From positions 744,001-808,000 of the forward strand of contig NZ_CP077771.1 in NCBI RefSeq assembly GCF_019134595.1: 64,000 nucleotides of DNA. Direction: 5' to 3'. Of this stretch, positions 28,692-39,433 are shown in pieces. How positions within the stretch are numbered: the stretch's first letter is position 1; each line of letters starts with the position of its first letter. Below the pieces are notes generated by a model. That model saw only the letters and a list, made by a program, of their open reading frames with translations, was not told the DNA's origin and made no database searches. The position numbers and the translations under genes are program-made. Origin of the DNA: Pseudoalteromonas shioyasakiensis (lineage in GTDB: Bacteria > Pseudomonadota > Gammaproteobacteria > Enterobacterales > Alteromonadaceae).

Positions 28692-29993
28692 ATGTTTCGC
28701 TGGAATGAGGAAAATCAACAAGCACAGCAGGCGGTACTTACCCGCCCTGCTGTTACTGCAAGTAAAGAGGTTGAAGCAATATGCATCGACATCTTAAATG
28801 CAGTTAAAACTGAGGGTGACGCAGCGTTATTAAAGATGGCAAAAGAGTTTGATAAGCGCGAAACACCTCGCTTATTAGTGCCAGTTGAAGAAATAAACCA
28901 AGCTGAGCAGTTATTATCAAACGAGTTAAAAGCAGCCATCGAAACGGCCTATGCCAATGTAAAACGTTTTCACCAAGCACAATTACCAAAAGACATTAAG
29001 TTAACAACGCAACCTGGCGTATTGTGTGAACTTAAATATCAAGCCATTGAAGCGGTGGGTATTTACGTGCCAGGTGGCAGTGCGCCATTGCCATCGTCAG
29101 TGATCATGCAAGGGGTGCTTGCACAGTTAAGTGGCGCAAAAACCGTTGTGCTTACTACACCTGTGAAAGCCGACGAAACCATCAACCCTGCCATTTTATA
29201 TGCAGCAAAACTATGTGGTATTAAAACCATTGTAGAAAGTGGCGGCGCAGGTGCCATTGCAGCGATGGCATACGGCACAGAGTCAGTGCCAAAAGTGAAC
29301 AAAATTTTTGGCCCAGGAAATAGCTTTGTTACTATGGCAAAACAACTTGTTGCGCAAACTATTCCGGGCATGGCGATTGATATGCCAGCAGGCCCTTCTG
29401 AAGTGCTAGTGATTGCTGATGAGCGTGCAAACCCTGAGTTTATTGCGGCAGATTTATTATCGCAAGCGGAGCACGGCGCTGATTCGCAAGTTATTTTACT
29501 ATGTAATAGCGAACGCATCATTGAAAAAACACAGCAAGCTTTAACAGAGCAGCTAGCAAAATTAAGTCGTAAAGACACTGCCGAGCAAGCTCTTGCAAAC
29601 TCAAGCTTGATATTAGTGGACTCGGTTGAACAAGCCTTTGCGGTGTCTGCCGAATATGGTCCTGAGCACCTTATTTTACAACTTGCTGATGCGCAGCCTT
29701 TTTTAAGCTTGGTTAAAAATGCTGGCTCAGTATTTGTAGGTGATTACACCCCGGAGTCTGCCGGTGACTATGCATCTGGCACGAACCACGTACTACCAAC
29801 GTATGGTTACAGCGCGACCTATTCGAGCTTAAACTTACTGGACTTCTTTAGAACTTACACAGTGCAAACCATCAGCAAAAATGGCTTACGTGAATTATCT
29901 AAAGCAATATTACCTTTGGCCGCAGCAGAGGGGCTTGATGCTCACGCCAATGCTGTTTCAATTCGTCTTGAGGCTATGAACAATGAGCGATAA
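28692..29993 (+). CDS. hisD: Histidinol dehydrogenase
   Basis: A 433-residue zinc enzyme that oxidises histidinol to histidine in two NAD-dependent steps. Diagnostic blocks are IYVPGGSAPLPSSVIM, KIFGPGNSFVTMAKQ, IDMPAGPSEVLVIAD, LLSQAEHGADSQV (His and Gln ligands) and YTPESAGDYASGTNHVLPT. Spacing from hisG is six bases. Its 3' end overlaps hisC by 11 bases, showing tight coupling. Confidence 0.97.
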   Translation: MFRWNEENQQAQQAVLTRPAVTASKEVEAICIDILNAVKTEGDAALLKMAKEFDKRETPRLLVPVEEINQAEQLLSNELKAAIETAYANVKRFHQAQLPKDIKLTTQPGVLCELKYQAIEAVGIYVPGGSAPLPSSVIMQGVLAQLSGAKTVVLTTPVKADETINPAILYAAKLCGIKTIVESGGAGAIAAMAYGTESVPKVNKIFGPGNSFVTMAKQLVAQTIPGMAIDMPAGPSEVLVIADERANPEFIAADLLSQAEHGADSQVILLCNSERIIEKTQQALTEQLAKLSRKDTAEQALANSSLILVDSVEQAFAVSAEYGPEHLILQLADAQPFLSLVKNAGSVFVGDYTPESAGDYASGTNHVLPTYGYSATYSSLNLLDFFRTYTVQTISKNGLRELSKAILPLAAAEGLDAHANAVSIRLEAMNNER

Positions 29994-31080
29994 TTCAAAA
30001 ATAATGACACTGTTGCCAGAGAACATTGCAGCGCTTACAGCCTACAGTTCAGCTAAAAGTGAAAAACTAACAGGCACTACTTGGTTAAATGCCAACGAAA
30101 GCCCGTATTCACGTACGCCAAATATCAATTTAGCTGATTTAAACCGCTACCCAGATCCGCAGCCTCAGCAAGTGATCAATCGTTACGCTTGCTATGCTAA
30201 TTTAGAGCCAGAGCAAGTACTGATGACTCGCGGTGCTGATGAGGGTATTGAACTATTAGTACGTACTTTTTGTAGCCCAGCTAAAGATAGCATTGCACTC
30301 TTTTTGCCAACTTACGGCATGTACAAAGTAACAGCTGATACCCACAACATTGCGATTAACGGTTTAACTCAAGAGCTGTTATTAAAAGGCACGGTTGATG
30401 AGGTTGTAACTGCGGTTGCTGATTCAAAGCTGGTGTTTATTTGTAATCCAAATAACCCTACCGGCAGCATGACAAGCCTAGACAAAATCAGAAAAATCAC
30501 TCAACAACTTGCGGGTAAAGCGATTGTAGTGGTGGATGAAGCTTATATAGAATTTTGCCCAGAACAAACAGCGGCAAGCCTGATCAACGAGTTTAGTAAC
30601 CTTGTGGTGCTAAGAACCTTATCAAAAGCATTTGCACTAGCGGGTTTAAGAACAGGCTTCACATTAGCCAACAGCGAGCTACTTGCGCCTATTCGTAAAG
30701 TGATTGCGCCTTACCCTGTATCAACCGTGGTGGCGAGCATTGCAGCAGACGCATTAAGTAGTGACAACATCGCTTCAATGCGCCGTCAGGTGACGATTCT
30801 AAATAGCTTAAAAAGCAAACTAAAAAATTGGCTTGAGCAATCACCTGCTGTTATCAAAGTACTGAGCGGTGAAGGTAACTTTGTCACTTTAAAATTAAAA
30901 GACAAACAATCATTTAATATCGCACTTGAGCAAGGACTCGTAATGCGTGCCTTCACCTTATATGGCGAAGATGATTGGTTACGAATTTCTATCGGTAACG
31001 AGCAAGAACTAGAACAAGTAAAAGTTTGGTTAGATGGCTTATCACTGACCAGCAAAACAGTAGAACAGGAATTATCATGA
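29983..31080 (+). CDS. hisC: Histidinol-phosphate aminotransferase
   Basis: This 365-residue PLP enzyme transfers an amino group from glutamate to imidazole-acetol phosphate. The PLP lysine is in [16 protein letters not shown], with NPNNPTG and [11 protein letters not shown] as the other fold-type I signatures. It begins inside the end of hisD, and a second in-frame ATG at codon 8 ([11 protein letters not shown]) might also serve as the start. Its stop overlaps the hisB start as ATGA. Confidence 0.96.
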   Translation: MSDNSKIMTLLPENIAALTAYSSAKSEKLTGTTWLNANESPYSRTPNINLADLNRYPDPQPQQVINRYACYANLEPEQVLMTRGADEGIELLVRTFCSPAKDSIALFLPTYGMYKVTADTHNIAINGLTQELLLKGTVDEVVTAVADSKLVFICNPNNPTGSMTSLDKIRKITQQLAGKAIVVVDEAYIEFCPEQTAASLINEFSNLVVLRTLSKAFALAGLRTGFTLANSELLAPIRKVIAPYPVSTVVASIAADALSSDNIASMRRQVTILNSLKSKLKNWLEQSPAVIKVLSGEGNFVTLKLKDKQSFNIALEQGLVMRAFTLYGEDDWLRISIGNEQELEQVKVWLDGLSLTSKTVEQELS

Positions 31081-32138
31081 GCAACCCATATTTATTTATT
31101 GACCGCGATGGCACGATTATCGAAGAGCCTATCACCGACAAACAGGTTGATAGCCTAGAAAAATTAGTGTTTTTGCCAAATGTGATCCCTGCTCTATTAC
31201 AACTTCAAGCGGCAGGTTACCGCCTTGTTATGGTATCTAATCAAGATGGTTTAGGCACTGATAGCTTCCCAACGGCTGATTTTGATATTGCTCAAGACAA
31301 GATGATGGATATCTTAAATAGCCAAGGGATTAAATTTGATGAAGTTCTGATCTGCCCTCACTTTGATGAACAAAATTGTGACTGCCGTAAACCAAAAACT
31401 GGCTTACTTACTGAGCTTATGCGCTCGGGTAAAGTCGATTTAGCACGCTCATTTGTGATTGGTGACCGCCAAACTGATATTGGACTTGCCAATAACTTAT
31501 GTTGTGAAGGCATTTTGTATGACGGCAGCTGGGATGCCATTGTCACTAAGCTGACAACCGCGGACCGTGAAGGCCGCGTCACTCGCAACACCAAAGAAAC
31601 ACAAATCGATGTGCAAGTTAATTTAGACCAAACAAAAAATGGCGAAATTAGCACTGGCCTTGGCTTTTTCGATCACATGCTTGACCAAATTCGTACACAC
31701 GCCAATATCGGACTTAATATTCAAGCCACTGGCGACTTACACATTGATGAGCACCACCTAGTTGAAGATATCGGCATTGCACTTGGCCTTGCCCTTAAAC
31801 AAGCGCTAGGTACAAAAACGCAAATTGGTCGCTATGGTTTTGCACTCCCTATGGATGAATGTAAAGCAGAAGCGCAAATTGACTTATCAGGCCGTGCCTC
31901 ATTTGTATTAAACGCCGATTTTAGCCGTGAAAAAGTGGGCGACTTAGACGTGCAAATGGTTGAACACTTCTTTAAAAGCTTAAGTGATAATGCCGCCATG
32001 AGCCTTATTTTGTCGGTTAGCGATGGTAATTGTCATCACCAAGTTGAAGGCCTTTTTAAAGCGTTTGCAAGAGCACTTCGCGCTGCGATTGCAAAAGATG
32101 CCTCGCAACAAACAGCAAGCTCTAAGGGGTGTTTATGA
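31077..32138 (+). CDS. hisB: Bifunctional histidinol-phosphatase/imidazoleglycerol-phosphate dehydratase
   Basis: The 353-residue product, starting at the ATG that overlaps the hisC stop (ATGA), fuses two enzymes as in E. coli. Residues 1-165 form a HAD phosphatase with [12 protein letters not shown] and the zinc loop [14 protein letters not shown]. The rest is the dehydratase with [10 protein letters not shown] and [14 protein letters not shown] metal-binding motifs and a second HH motif near the end. This fused form is typical of Enterobacterales and Alteromonadales. The stop again overlaps the next start. Confidence 0.96.
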   Translation: MSNPYLFIDRDGTIIEEPITDKQVDSLEKLVFLPNVIPALLQLQAAGYRLVMVSNQDGLGTDSFPTADFDIAQDKMMDILNSQGIKFDEVLICPHFDEQNCDCRKPKTGLLTELMRSGKVDLARSFVIGDRQTDIGLANNLCCEGILYDGSWDAIVTKLTTADREGRVTRNTKETQIDVQVNLDQTKNGEISTGLGFFDHMLDQIRTHANIGLNIQATGDLHIDEHHLVEDIGIALGLALKQALGTKTQIGRYGFALPMDECKAEAQIDLSGRASFVLNADFSREKVGDLDVQMVEHFFKSLSDNAAMSLILSVSDGNCHHQVEGLFKAFARALRAAIAKDASQQTASSKGCL

Positions 32139-32725
32139 TTGCCATAATTAATACCGGTTGTGCCAACATTAACTCTGTTCGTTTTGCCTTTGAACGCTTA
32201 GGTGAAAAACCAGAGGTGATCACCTCACCTGAACAACTAAAAGGCTTTGAACGTGCGATTTTACCTGGTGTAGGCCATGCTTCCGTTGCCATGAAACGCT
32301 TAAAAGACGGTGGTTGGCAGCAAGCAATTGATGAATATCAACGCCCGCTGATGGGCATTTGTTTAGGCATGCAATTACTTTGTGATAGCACAGAAGAAGG
32401 CAATGTCGATTGCCTTGGCAAAATTCCGGGTGTTGTTAAGCACTTAGATGTGGGTACATTAACTTCTCCACACATGGGTTGGAACGACCTAAGCGTACTA
32501 AAAGAGCATGCCCTTACCAAAGGGTTATCGGCGCAAGATCAAGTGTACTTTGTGCATAGCTTTGCTCACACCGTGAACGATGCCACCCTTGTTAGCGGTG
32601 AATACGGGCAAGCTTTTTCAGCGATTGTTGCTAAAGATAACTACGCAGGCATGCAATTCCACCCTGAGCGAAGCGCCAAAGTAGGCACGCGACTTTTACA
32701 AAACTTTTTAGATTGGCAGCTGTAA
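32135..32725 (+). CDS. hisH: Imidazole glycerol phosphate synthase, glutaminase subunit
   Basis: A class I glutamine amidotransferase of 196 residues that supplies ammonia to HisF. The catalytic Cys is in GICLGMQLL and the His-Glu pair in QFHPERS. The ATG at 32135 overlaps the hisB stop; a GTG six bases earlier is less likely. It forms a complex with the hisF product. Confidence 0.96.
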   Translation: MIAIINTGCANINSVRFAFERLGEKPEVITSPEQLKGFERAILPGVGHASVAMKRLKDGGWQQAIDEYQRPLMGICLGMQLLCDSTEEGNVDCLGKIPGVVKHLDVGTLTSPHMGWNDLSVLKEHALTKGLSAQDQVYFVHSFAHTVNDATLVSGEYGQAFSAIVAKDNYAGMQFHPERSAKVGTRLLQNFLDWQL

Positions 32726-32752
32726 GCGCAGCAGAAAATAAGAGAAATAAAC

Positions 32753-33487
32753 GTGATTATTCCAGCACTCGATGTATTACAAAACCAAATTGTGCGCTTA
32801 TATCAAGGTAAGTATGATACAGCACAATTTTACCCTTACGAACTTGGCGCACGCTTACAAGAGTACGCAAATAGCGGCGCAGGCAAACTGCACCTCGTTG
32901 ATTTAGAGGGCGCGCGCGATCCAAATAAAAAACAGTGGCAGCATATTCAAGCTGCAACCAAAGCGCTTAATGTACCTTATCAAGTCGGTGGCGGTATTCG
33001 CTCTGAGCAAGATGTTGCTGACTGGCTTGAAGCCGGAGCTAACCAAGTCGTGATTGGCTCAATGGCCGTTGAAAAACGTGAGCAAGTACAGGCTTGGATT
33101 GAAAAATTTGGCAGTGAACACTTTGTTATCGCACTAGATGTTAATAAAACTGACAACGGCTGGGCACCAGCAACACATGGTTGGTTAAGTGAATCTGAGT
33201 TTGGCTTGTTCGAACTTGTTGATTTTTACGTGGCACTTGGTGTGGTTGATTTTCTGTGTACTGACATCAGTAAAGACGGCACCATGACCGGTCCTTCGTT
33301 TGCACTTTATGAAGATTTAACCAACCACAATAGCGAGATTAAAGTTCAAGCATCAGGCGGTGTAAGTTCACTGGATGATATTGCAAAGCTGAAAAAACTG
33401 GGCGTTGGCGGTGTTATCTTAGGTAAATCATTACTCGATGGTGCCTTTAATGTTGAGGAGGCGTTAGCATGTTATCAAAACGCATAA
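32753..33487 (+). CDS. hisA: Phosphoribosylformimino-5-aminoimidazole carboxamide ribotide isomerase
   Basis: This 244-residue TIM-barrel enzyme opens the ribose ring of ProFAR by an Amadori rearrangement. The catalytic Asp pair lies in [18 protein letters not shown] and [14 protein letters not shown], and phosphate-binding glycines in ASGGVSS and GVILGKSLL. The start codon is GTG. Its 3' end overlaps hisF by 19 bases. Confidence 0.96.
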   Translation: MIIPALDVLQNQIVRLYQGKYDTAQFYPYELGARLQEYANSGAGKLHLVDLEGARDPNKKQWQHIQAATKALNVPYQVGGGIRSEQDVADWLEAGANQVVIGSMAVEKREQVQAWIEKFGSEHFVIALDVNKTDNGWAPATHGWLSESEFGLFELVDFYVALGVVDFLCTDISKDGTMTGPSFALYEDLTNHNSEIKVQASGGVSSLDDIAKLKKLGVGGVILGKSLLDGAFNVEEALACYQNA

Positions 33488-34248
33488 TCCCTTGTTTAGA
33501 TGTAAAAGACGGCCAAGTCGTTAAAGGTGTTAAATTTAAAGGCCATGAAGTGGTTGGTGATATTTTAACGCTTGCCAAGTCTTACAGCGATGCCGGTGCG
33601 GATGAGCTGGTGTTTTATGAAATCAGTGCCAGCGTCGAAAAACGCCTACTTGATGTCAATTGGGTAGAGAACATTGCGCGCCACATTGATATTCCATTTT
33701 GTGTGGCGGGCGGCATTAAATCTGTTGCTGATGCAGCACGTGTTTTAGAACGTGGCGCAGATAAAATCAGTATTAACAGCCCTGCAATTGCTCGCCCTGA
33801 GCTTATCAAAGAATTACACGATGAGTTTGGTAAACAATGCGTGGTTGTGGGTATTGATAGCTTTTATGATGAAAACACCGGCGAGTATTTAGTGTACCAG
33901 CTGACTGGCGACCCAAATGCATCAAGCCGTACTCGCTATAAAACCGAAGAATGGGTTAAGCGCGTGCAAGACCTAGGCGCTGGTGAAATCGTGCTCAACT
34001 GCATGAATCAAGATGGTGTACGAAAAGGCTACGACAATGTTCAGCTATCAAAAATGCGTTCACTGTGCGATATTCCTCTGATTGCATCGGGTGGCGCAGG
34101 GACTATGCAAGACTTTGTTGATGTGTTTCAACAAAGCCAAGTTGATGGCGCGCTCGCTGCCAGCGTATTTCACAAGAACGTCATTGATATTGGCGAACTA
34201 AAACAATTTTTAACTGATAATAATGTAGCGGCAAGACTATGCAATTAA
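33469..34248 (+). CDS. hisF: Imidazole glycerol phosphate synthase, cyclase subunit
   Basis: A 259-residue TIM-barrel cyclase that uses ammonia from HisH to close the imidazole ring and release AICAR. Catalytic Asp residues are in [17 protein letters not shown] and [13 protein letters not shown]. The insert after that Asp matches the gammaproteobacterial form of HisF. It starts within hisA after a GAGGAG ribosome site and overlaps hisI by ten bases. Confidence 0.97.
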   Translation: MLSKRIIPCLDVKDGQVVKGVKFKGHEVVGDILTLAKSYSDAGADELVFYEISASVEKRLLDVNWVENIARHIDIPFCVAGGIKSVADAARVLERGADKISINSPAIARPELIKELHDEFGKQCVVVGIDSFYDENTGEYLVYQLTGDPNASSRTRYKTEEWVKRVQDLGAGEIVLNCMNQDGVRKGYDNVQLSKMRSLCDIPLIASGGAGTMQDFVDVFQQSQVDGALAASVFHKNVIDIGELKQFLTDNNVAARLCN

Positions 34249-34853
34249 CCAAAGACACTCTTTCTCAAGTCGATTTTGCCAAAAGCGAATTGATCCCAGC
34301 TATCGTGCAAGACGCACGCTCTGGTGTGATTTTAATGCAAGGCTTTATGAATCAAGACGCATTAGCTGCCACTTTCGACAAACAAAAAGTAACCTTTTAC
34401 TCGCGTTCTAAAGAGCGCTTATGGACTAAAGGCGAAACATCAGAAAACTACCTTGAAGTAGTTTCGGTGCACACTGACTGTGATTACGACTCACTATTAG
34501 TACTGGCAAACCCACTTGGGCCAACATGCCATCTAGGCACACAAAGCTGCTTCGGCGATGATGCTAAACCTAGCTTGTCGTTTTTAGCTGAACTTGAACA
34601 AGTGATTGTTTCGCGTAAAGACGATGACCCAAGCAAAAGCTACACTGCGTCTTTGTTTGCAAAAGACTTAAGCCGTAGTTGCCAAAAAGTGGGTGAAGAA
34701 GGCGTTGAAGTTGCCCTTGCAGCCATGAAACATGACAACGATGAATTAACCAATGAATCAGCAGACTTACTGTATCACTTAACCGTGTTATTACAGCGCC
34801 AAGGGCTATCATTGGCTGATGTGGTGAGCTGTTTACAAGGCCGCCATAAGTAA
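34239..34853 (+). CDS. hisI: Bifunctional phosphoribosyl-AMP cyclohydrolase/phosphoribosyl-ATP pyrophosphatase
   Basis: A 204-residue fusion catalysing steps two and three of histidine synthesis. The cyclohydrolase part (about residues 1-112) has [17 protein letters not shown] and the metal-binding HTDCDYDS and [12 protein letters not shown]. The pyrophosphatase part follows, with [13 protein letters not shown] and the ESADLLYHL helix. It is the last gene of the operon and is followed by a strong hairpin. Confidence 0.96.
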   Translation: MQLTKDTLSQVDFAKSELIPAIVQDARSGVILMQGFMNQDALAATFDKQKVTFYSRSKERLWTKGETSENYLEVVSVHTDCDYDSLLVLANPLGPTCHLGTQSCFGDDAKPSLSFLAELEQVIVSRKDDDPSKSYTASLFAKDLSRSCQKVGEEGVEVALAAMKHDNDELTNESADLLYHLTVLLQRQGLSLADVVSCLQGRHK

Positions 34854-34858
34854 TCAAT

Positions 34859-34890
34859 ATAGAGTGTGGTATCTAAATACCGCACTCTAT
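34859..34890. terminator. Terminator between hisI and the LysR gene
   Basis: ATAGAGTG, an unpaired T and GGTAT pair with ATACC, G and CACTCTAT around a short CTAA loop. It lies six bases after the hisI stop and overlaps the last codons of the convergent LysR gene. The T-run on the plus side is imperfect. Confidence 0.75.
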
Positions 34891-35777
34891 TGCTGTTTTA
34901 ATGCTTCTAACACAATTTTAAATGCCGGAGACGGTTGCCTACGGCTTGGGTAATACAAATAATAACCGGGAAATGCGGGGCACCAATCAGCCAACACTTT
35001 AATTAAATTACCATTTTTTATATGCTCACCAAACTCTTCTTCAGGTAGAAACGCAATACCTAACCCCTGTAACGCCGCCTCAACAATATGATGAGAGGTA
35101 TTAAAGATTAATTGACCGCGTACATTCACATTGAGCTCCTCCCCCTCTTTTTCAAACTCCCACGCATATAAACCGCCATGAGTCGGAAAGCGAATGTTGA
35201 TACAATTATGTGCAGTAAGATCCTTTGGCGTATTAGGCTTTTGATGCTTAGCAAAATACTCAAGGCTTGCAACGGCTGCCATATTGAGCTCTTTACCAAT
35301 AGGCAGTGCAATCATATCTTTATCTATAGTTTCGCCAAGGCGAACGCCAGCGTCGATACGCTGAGCAACAATGTCTGTGTAGCCATAGTTAACATTAAAC
35401 TCAATATTAATATCTGGGTATTGCTTTAATACATTGGCCAGTTTTGGGAGTAATGTGCTCTGAATTATAAAATCACCACAAGTAATTTTTACCGTACCCG
35501 CAGGTTTATCTCTGAGTTCAGTTAAGGCTTCTAACTCATTTTCAATATCATCAAAACGATGCCCTATTGCATTGAGTAAACGCTCTCCGGCGAGTGTTGG
35601 CGATACGCTTCGAGTTGTTCTGGTTAACAAACGAATATCTAAATTTGCTTCTAGTGAACGAATAGCCTGACTCAAAGCTGACTGAGTCACTCCTAACTGC
35701 GCAGCAGCTCGCGTAAAACTGCCAGTTCTTGCCACAATGACAAAATAGTTCAATTCATTGAGGTTTTGTTTGATCAT
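34887..35777 (-). CDS. LysR family transcriptional regulator
   Basis: A 296-residue regulator with an N-terminal winged helix-turn-helix (LNYFVIVARTGSFTRAAAQLGVTQSALSQAIRSLEANL, residues about 7-43) and a periplasmic-binding-protein-like effector domain from about 90 on. It is divergent from an MFS efflux gene with 111 bases between them, the usual arrangement for a LysR regulator and its target. An imperfect palindrome with LysR-box form lies in that gap. The effector is unknown; by analogy it may be a substrate of the pump. Confidence 0.93.
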   Translation of the reverse strand: MIKQNLNELNYFVIVARTGSFTRAAAQLGVTQSALSQAIRSLEANLDIRLLTRTTRSVSPTLAGERLLNAIGHRFDDIENELEALTELRDKPAGTVKITCGDFIIQSTLLPKLANVLKQYPDINIEFNVNYGYTDIVAQRIDAGVRLGETIDKDMIALPIGKELNMAAVASLEYFAKHQKPNTPKDLTAHNCINIRFPTHGGLYAWEFEKEGEELNVNVRGQLIFNTSHHIVEAALQGLGIAFLPEEEFGEHIKNGNLIKVLADWCPAFPGYYLYYPSRRQPSPAFKIVLEALKQQ

Positions 35778-35787
35778 CCACCAGCCT

Positions 35788-35806
35788 ATTAATAAGTATT
35801 ACTAAT
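35788..35806. promoter_or_regulatory. Possible LysR operator
   Basis: ATTAATAAGTATTACTAAT is a 19-base imperfect palindrome (seven of nine positions match) of the ATTA-N11-TAAT kind. It lies between divergent lysR and MFS genes, close to the LysR start. A related TATTAGTATTCATTAG follows at about 35812. Confidence 0.45.
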
Positions 35807-35888
35807 AAAGCATATTAGTATTCATTAGCTAGTCTATTCAACCTATGTTTGAAAAAATACTCCCTCACATAAAACTGTATGGACTAGC

Positions 35889-37076
35889 ATGACAAATTAC
35901 TCAACCTATCAAGATGACCAGCCTATCGAGCAGCAAGCTAATTGGAGTGGGGTTTTTGCGATGACATTATGTATTTTCGCCTTAATAGCCTGCGAGTTTA
36001 TGCCTGTAAGCTTATTAACACCTATGGCTGAAGATTTATCAATTAGTAAAGGCATGGTTGGTCAGGGGCTTGCAATATCTGGCTTTTTTGCGGTGATCAC
36101 AAGTCTATTCATGAGTCCTTTATTTGCTAAAAGTGATCGAAAGACCTTACTAGTCGCTCTGACCTTGATAATGTTACTGTCAACTTTAACAATCTCTGTA
36201 GCTGATAGTTACGCTGTTTATATGCTTGGTCGAGCGTTAATCGGCTTAGTCATTGGTGGCTATTGGTCACTTTCAACTGCTTCTGCAATGCGCTTAGTTC
36301 CCGAGGAAAAAGTGCCTAAAGCACTGGCAGTATTTAATGGTGGTAATGGTCTTGCCATGATAATTGCAGCACCACTTGGCAGTTATTTAGGCAGTGTTCT
36401 TGGCTGGCGAGGCGCGTTTATGTGTTTAGTGCCATTTATTGCTATTGCTGTATTTTGGCAATGGCAGGCTTTGCCTAGCATGCCAGCTCAGCAGCAATCA
36501 AAAGGACCTTTTTCTGCATTTAAGTTATTTAAAAAGCCACTCGTCCGTTTTGGTATGCTAGCTGTCGCGCTGCTATTTATGGGGCAATTTACTTTATTTA
36601 CCTATGTAAGGCCCTTTTTAGAGTCAGCGTTTCAAGCCACCAGCCAACAAGTTTCTATGGTGTTATTTGTTATTGGTTTTGCAGGCTTTATTGGCACCTT
36701 ATTGATCAACAAGGTCATAAAGCTCAGTTTAGCGTTTGCATTAATAGCTGCTCCTGCGGTTATGGCTTTAGTTGCATTTTGTTTAGCAAATCAAATATCC
36801 CTTTTTAATATCAACATCATATTACTTGGATTATGGGGGTTAATTGCAACTGCTGCGCCTGTTGCTTGGTGGAGCTGGGTAGCTCGTGCTTTACCAAAAG
36901 ATGCTGAAGTTGCAGGAGGGTTGATGGTCGCAATTATTCAATTTTCGATAGCGCTAGGCTCAACATTTGGCGGTATATTATTTGATGTTTATGACTACCC
37001 TATTACCTTCTTTGTTAGCGCAGCTATCTTATTTTTTGCAGCTATTGCCAGCTATTTCACTATAAAAACACCCTAA
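35889..37076 (+). CDS. MFS efflux transporter, NepI-like
   Basis: A 395-residue inner membrane protein with about twelve hydrophobic segments. The N-terminal block ANWSGVFAMTLCIFALIACE, then FMPVSLLTPMAEDL, strongly resembles E. coli NepI, the purine ribonucleoside efflux pump, and the wider AraJ-like drug:H+ antiporter group. Export of nucleosides or a toxic compound is likely, but substrate is inferred. Control by the divergent LysR protein is likely. A 12-base stem terminator follows. Confidence 0.85.
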   Translation: MTNYSTYQDDQPIEQQANWSGVFAMTLCIFALIACEFMPVSLLTPMAEDLSISKGMVGQGLAISGFFAVITSLFMSPLFAKSDRKTLLVALTLIMLLSTLTISVADSYAVYMLGRALIGLVIGGYWSLSTASAMRLVPEEKVPKALAVFNGGNGLAMIIAAPLGSYLGSVLGWRGAFMCLVPFIAIAVFWQWQALPSMPAQQQSKGPFSAFKLFKKPLVRFGMLAVALLFMGQFTLFTYVRPFLESAFQATSQQVSMVLFVIGFAGFIGTLLINKVIKLSLAFALIAAPAVMALVAFCLANQISLFNINIILLGLWGLIATAAPVAWWSWVARALPKDAEVAGGLMVAIIQFSIALGSTFGGILFDVYDYPITFFVSAAILFFAAIASYFTIKTP

Positions 37077-37083
37077 AAAGCCA

Positions 37084-37120
37084 TTAGGTAGCTCATACTT
37101 GAGCTACCTAATATTTATTT
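37084..37120 (+). terminator. Terminator of the MFS efflux gene
   Basis: TTAGGTAGCTCA (37084-37095) and TGAGCTACCTAA (37100-37111) form a perfect twelve-base stem with a TACT loop, followed by TATTTATTTT. It is eight bases after the stop. Confidence 0.85.
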
Positions 37121-37272
37121 TAAGCGCCTAAAAATAAATTCGACACTTTTAGGCAATAAATCGACTGTTCTAATATAACGCTAAACTGCACAAATAACCG
37201 ACAATAACCTCATCAAAGCTGCATTGTGAAAACAAATTGCAGTCCCTGTTAATCACAAAATAGGAGAGTGTT

Positions 37273-38235
37273 ATGACAACCTCAACTGATAATTTTTACC
37301 AAAGCGATGCTGTTAACTTTGAAAAAGTAATTTTCAAAAACCAATTACAAATGAATGTAGTCGGTAATCTTTTTACACCTAAAAATGCAGAGAAAGGTGC
37401 GAACCTTCCAGCACTTGTAATTGGTCACCCTATGGGGGCGGTAAAAGAGCAAAGTGCTACTTTATATGCAACTAAACTTGCAGAGCTAGGCTTTGTAACT
37501 TTGGCAGTTGATCTTAGCTTCTGGGGCGAAAGTGACGGCGAACCACGTAATACTGTTCTACCTGATTTATACGCAGAGTCATTCAGTGCCGGTGTCGATT
37601 ACCTTGCTAGCCGTTCATACGTCAACAAAGAAAGCATTGGTGGTTTAGGTGTATGTGGTAGTGGTGGTTTCATCATTAGTGCCGCAAAAATTGACCCACG
37701 TATCAAAGCTGTGGCAACAGTAAGTATGTATGACATGGGTGGCGCAACGCGCAATGGTTTAGGCAACTCTATTGATCTTGATATGCGTAAAGGTATGCTT
37801 GATGAAGCCACTGAGCAACGTAATGTTGAGTACCTAGGTGGCGAAGTACAATACACAGGCGGTTGCCCGCATCACATCGATGAAAGCTCACACCCAATTG
37901 CAAAAGAGTTTTATGACTTTTACCGCACTGAGCGTGGCGAATATACACCTGAGCGCTCATCAGCAGATTTAACAACACACCCAACATTAAGCAGCAATGT
38001 GCGTTTTATGAACTTTTATCCATTTAACGATATTGAGACTATTTCACCACGCCCATTACTGTTTGTTGCAGGTGAACATGCTCACTCATTTGAGTTTAGC
38101 CAACAAGCCTATGATTTAGCAGCTGAGCCTAAACAATTATTGGTTGTGCCAAATGCAGGTCATGTTGATTTATATGATGATGTGAGTTTAATTCCATTCA
38201 CTAAAATTTCTGAATTTTTCATAGCAAGTCTTTAA
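37273..38235 (+). CDS. Alpha/beta hydrolase with cysteine nucleophile
   Basis: A 320-residue cytoplasmic protein of the alpha/beta-hydrolase fold. The oxyanion region is LVIGHPMGAVKEQSA, the nucleophile elbow reads GLGVCGSGGF so the nucleophile appears to be Cys rather than Ser, as in dienelactone-hydrolase-like and YcjY-like proteins, and the late His is in VPNAGHVDLYD. A strong AGGAGAG ribosome site precedes it. It is convergent with a YqhC-type AraC regulator, and homologues are often found beside such regulators, suggesting a role in handling reactive small molecules. Substrate unknown. Confidence 0.85.
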   Translation: MTTSTDNFYQSDAVNFEKVIFKNQLQMNVVGNLFTPKNAEKGANLPALVIGHPMGAVKEQSATLYATKLAELGFVTLAVDLSFWGESDGEPRNTVLPDLYAESFSAGVDYLASRSYVNKESIGGLGVCGSGGFIISAAKIDPRIKAVATVSMYDMGGATRNGLGNSIDLDMRKGMLDEATEQRNVEYLGGEVQYTGGCPHHIDESSHPIAKEFYDFYRTERGEYTPERSSADLTTHPTLSSNVRFMNFYPFNDIETISPRPLLFVAGEHAHSFEFSQQAYDLAAEPKQLLVVPNAGHVDLYDDVSLIPFTKISEFFIASL

Positions 38236-38252
38236 GTAAAACGTGTCATGGT

Positions 38253-38290
38253 AACGAATGGGACATAGGGATATGCTCATTCGTTTTTTA
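38253..38290 (+). terminator. Terminator of the alpha/beta hydrolase gene
   Basis: AACGAATG (38253-38260) pairs with CATTCGTT (38278-38285), with a long loop and a T-run after. It may serve both convergent genes. Confidence 0.7.
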
Positions 38291-38342
38291 TACCAATGTT
38301 CTTAATTAACTATTATTGCCCATTGCTATTATAAGTAGCTGT

Positions 38343-39257
38343 CTATTTAGCCGTTGCTAAAAACGCTTCAACATCTCGTTTTGGTGATAAACCAAAAAAT
38401 CGAGAATACTCGCGAGAAAATTGTGAGGGGCTTTCGTAGCCAACCTTAAAAGCAGCACCTGACGCATCCATACTCTCGCCAACCATCAATCTTCTTGCTT
38501 CCATTAACCTCAAACGCTTTTGATATTGCAACGGACTCATTGAAGTTAGATCTCGAAAATGATGGTGGAAAGTCGATTTACTCATTTTCGCAAGACCCGC
38601 TAAGTCCTCTACACTCAAGGGTTGATCATAGTTTTCTTTTAACCACTTAACACTACGAGCAATTCTAAGCCCTTGGCTACCTGTTGACACTATATGACGA
38701 AGCTCCGCCCCATGCTCACTGTTAAGTACACGCCAAAAAATTTCGCGCTTTATTAGTGGTGCAAGCACTGGCATAGACTCAGGATCATCAACCAGCTCAA
38801 TTAATCGTGTAAAGGCGTTAAGTAGCGGCTCTGTCATCTCACCTAAGGTCATTCCCTTATTAAGTGATTGCTTGTTTAATTTGTCGAGCGGCACTTGCGA
38901 AATCAGTTCACCTAACATAGCCAAATCAAGCTTTAACACTAAGCCTAAATAAGGTGCGTCGTCTTTTGCTTCAAGAACTTGCATTTTTGCAGGCAAATCA
39001 ATAGAGGTGATCAAATACTTGTGAGGGTCATACTTGAACACATCCTCGCCCAAGGTCATGCTTTTCGCCCCTTGTAGAACCAGTGCAATACTTGGTTCAA
39101 CCACACACATTGAACAAGAGGTGGCGGCCTGTGTTTGTCGATAAAAAAACAAATCCTCAATCACGCTATCAGCAGTTTCTTGCTGACCGATAAGCGGTGC
39201 AATTTTATCTGCTAAAGAGGCACTCATTTTAGCAACAGTTTCATAATCTGAATGCAT
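38343..39257 (-). CDS. AraC family regulator, YqhC type
   Basis: A 304-residue regulator, taking the ATG at 39257. The N-terminal domain is the AraC_N type (CSMCVVEPSIALVLQGAKSM and VFKYDPHKYLITSIDLPA), the same as in E. coli YqhC, which responds to aldehydes. The double helix-turn-helix occupies about residues 200-300 (LSVEDLAGLAKMSKSTFHHHFR and VGYESPSQFSREYSRFFG). It is divergent from an exported cupin gene. YqhC-like proteins control reductases and small detoxifying enzymes, which fits the alcohol dehydrogenase and cupins nearby; direct control is inferred. Confidence 0.9.
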   Translation of the reverse strand: MHSDYETVAKMSASLADKIAPLIGQQETADSVIEDLFFYRQTQAATSCSMCVVEPSIALVLQGAKSMTLGEDVFKYDPHKYLITSIDLPAKMQVLEAKDDAPYLGLVLKLDLAMLGELISQVPLDKLNKQSLNKGMTLGEMTEPLLNAFTRLIELVDDPESMPVLAPLIKREIFWRVLNSEHGAELRHIVSTGSQGLRIARSVKWLKENYDQPLSVEDLAGLAKMSKSTFHHHFRDLTSMSPLQYQKRLRLMEARRLMVGESMDASGAAFKVGYESPSQFSREYSRFFGLSPKRDVEAFLATAK

Positions 39258-39433
39258 AACCAACCCAATTAAACTTAAGATAATTAACTATACGCTTGGT
39301 TATACAATATTGACCAGTGATAAATTTGCCGCCTCGGACTAATAGGCAACAACTTGCGTTAATTGTACTTTTTAAAGGCACAATTTTTAGCCAAAATGAA
39401 GATTCGTTCGGTTACAAACACATGGAGAAAAGT

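Noticed and set aside
29063..29578. Long open frame (171 codons) antisense to hisD
   Set aside because: It lies wholly inside hisD on the opposite strand, has no ribosome site or family features, and its composition mirrors the coding bias of hisD.
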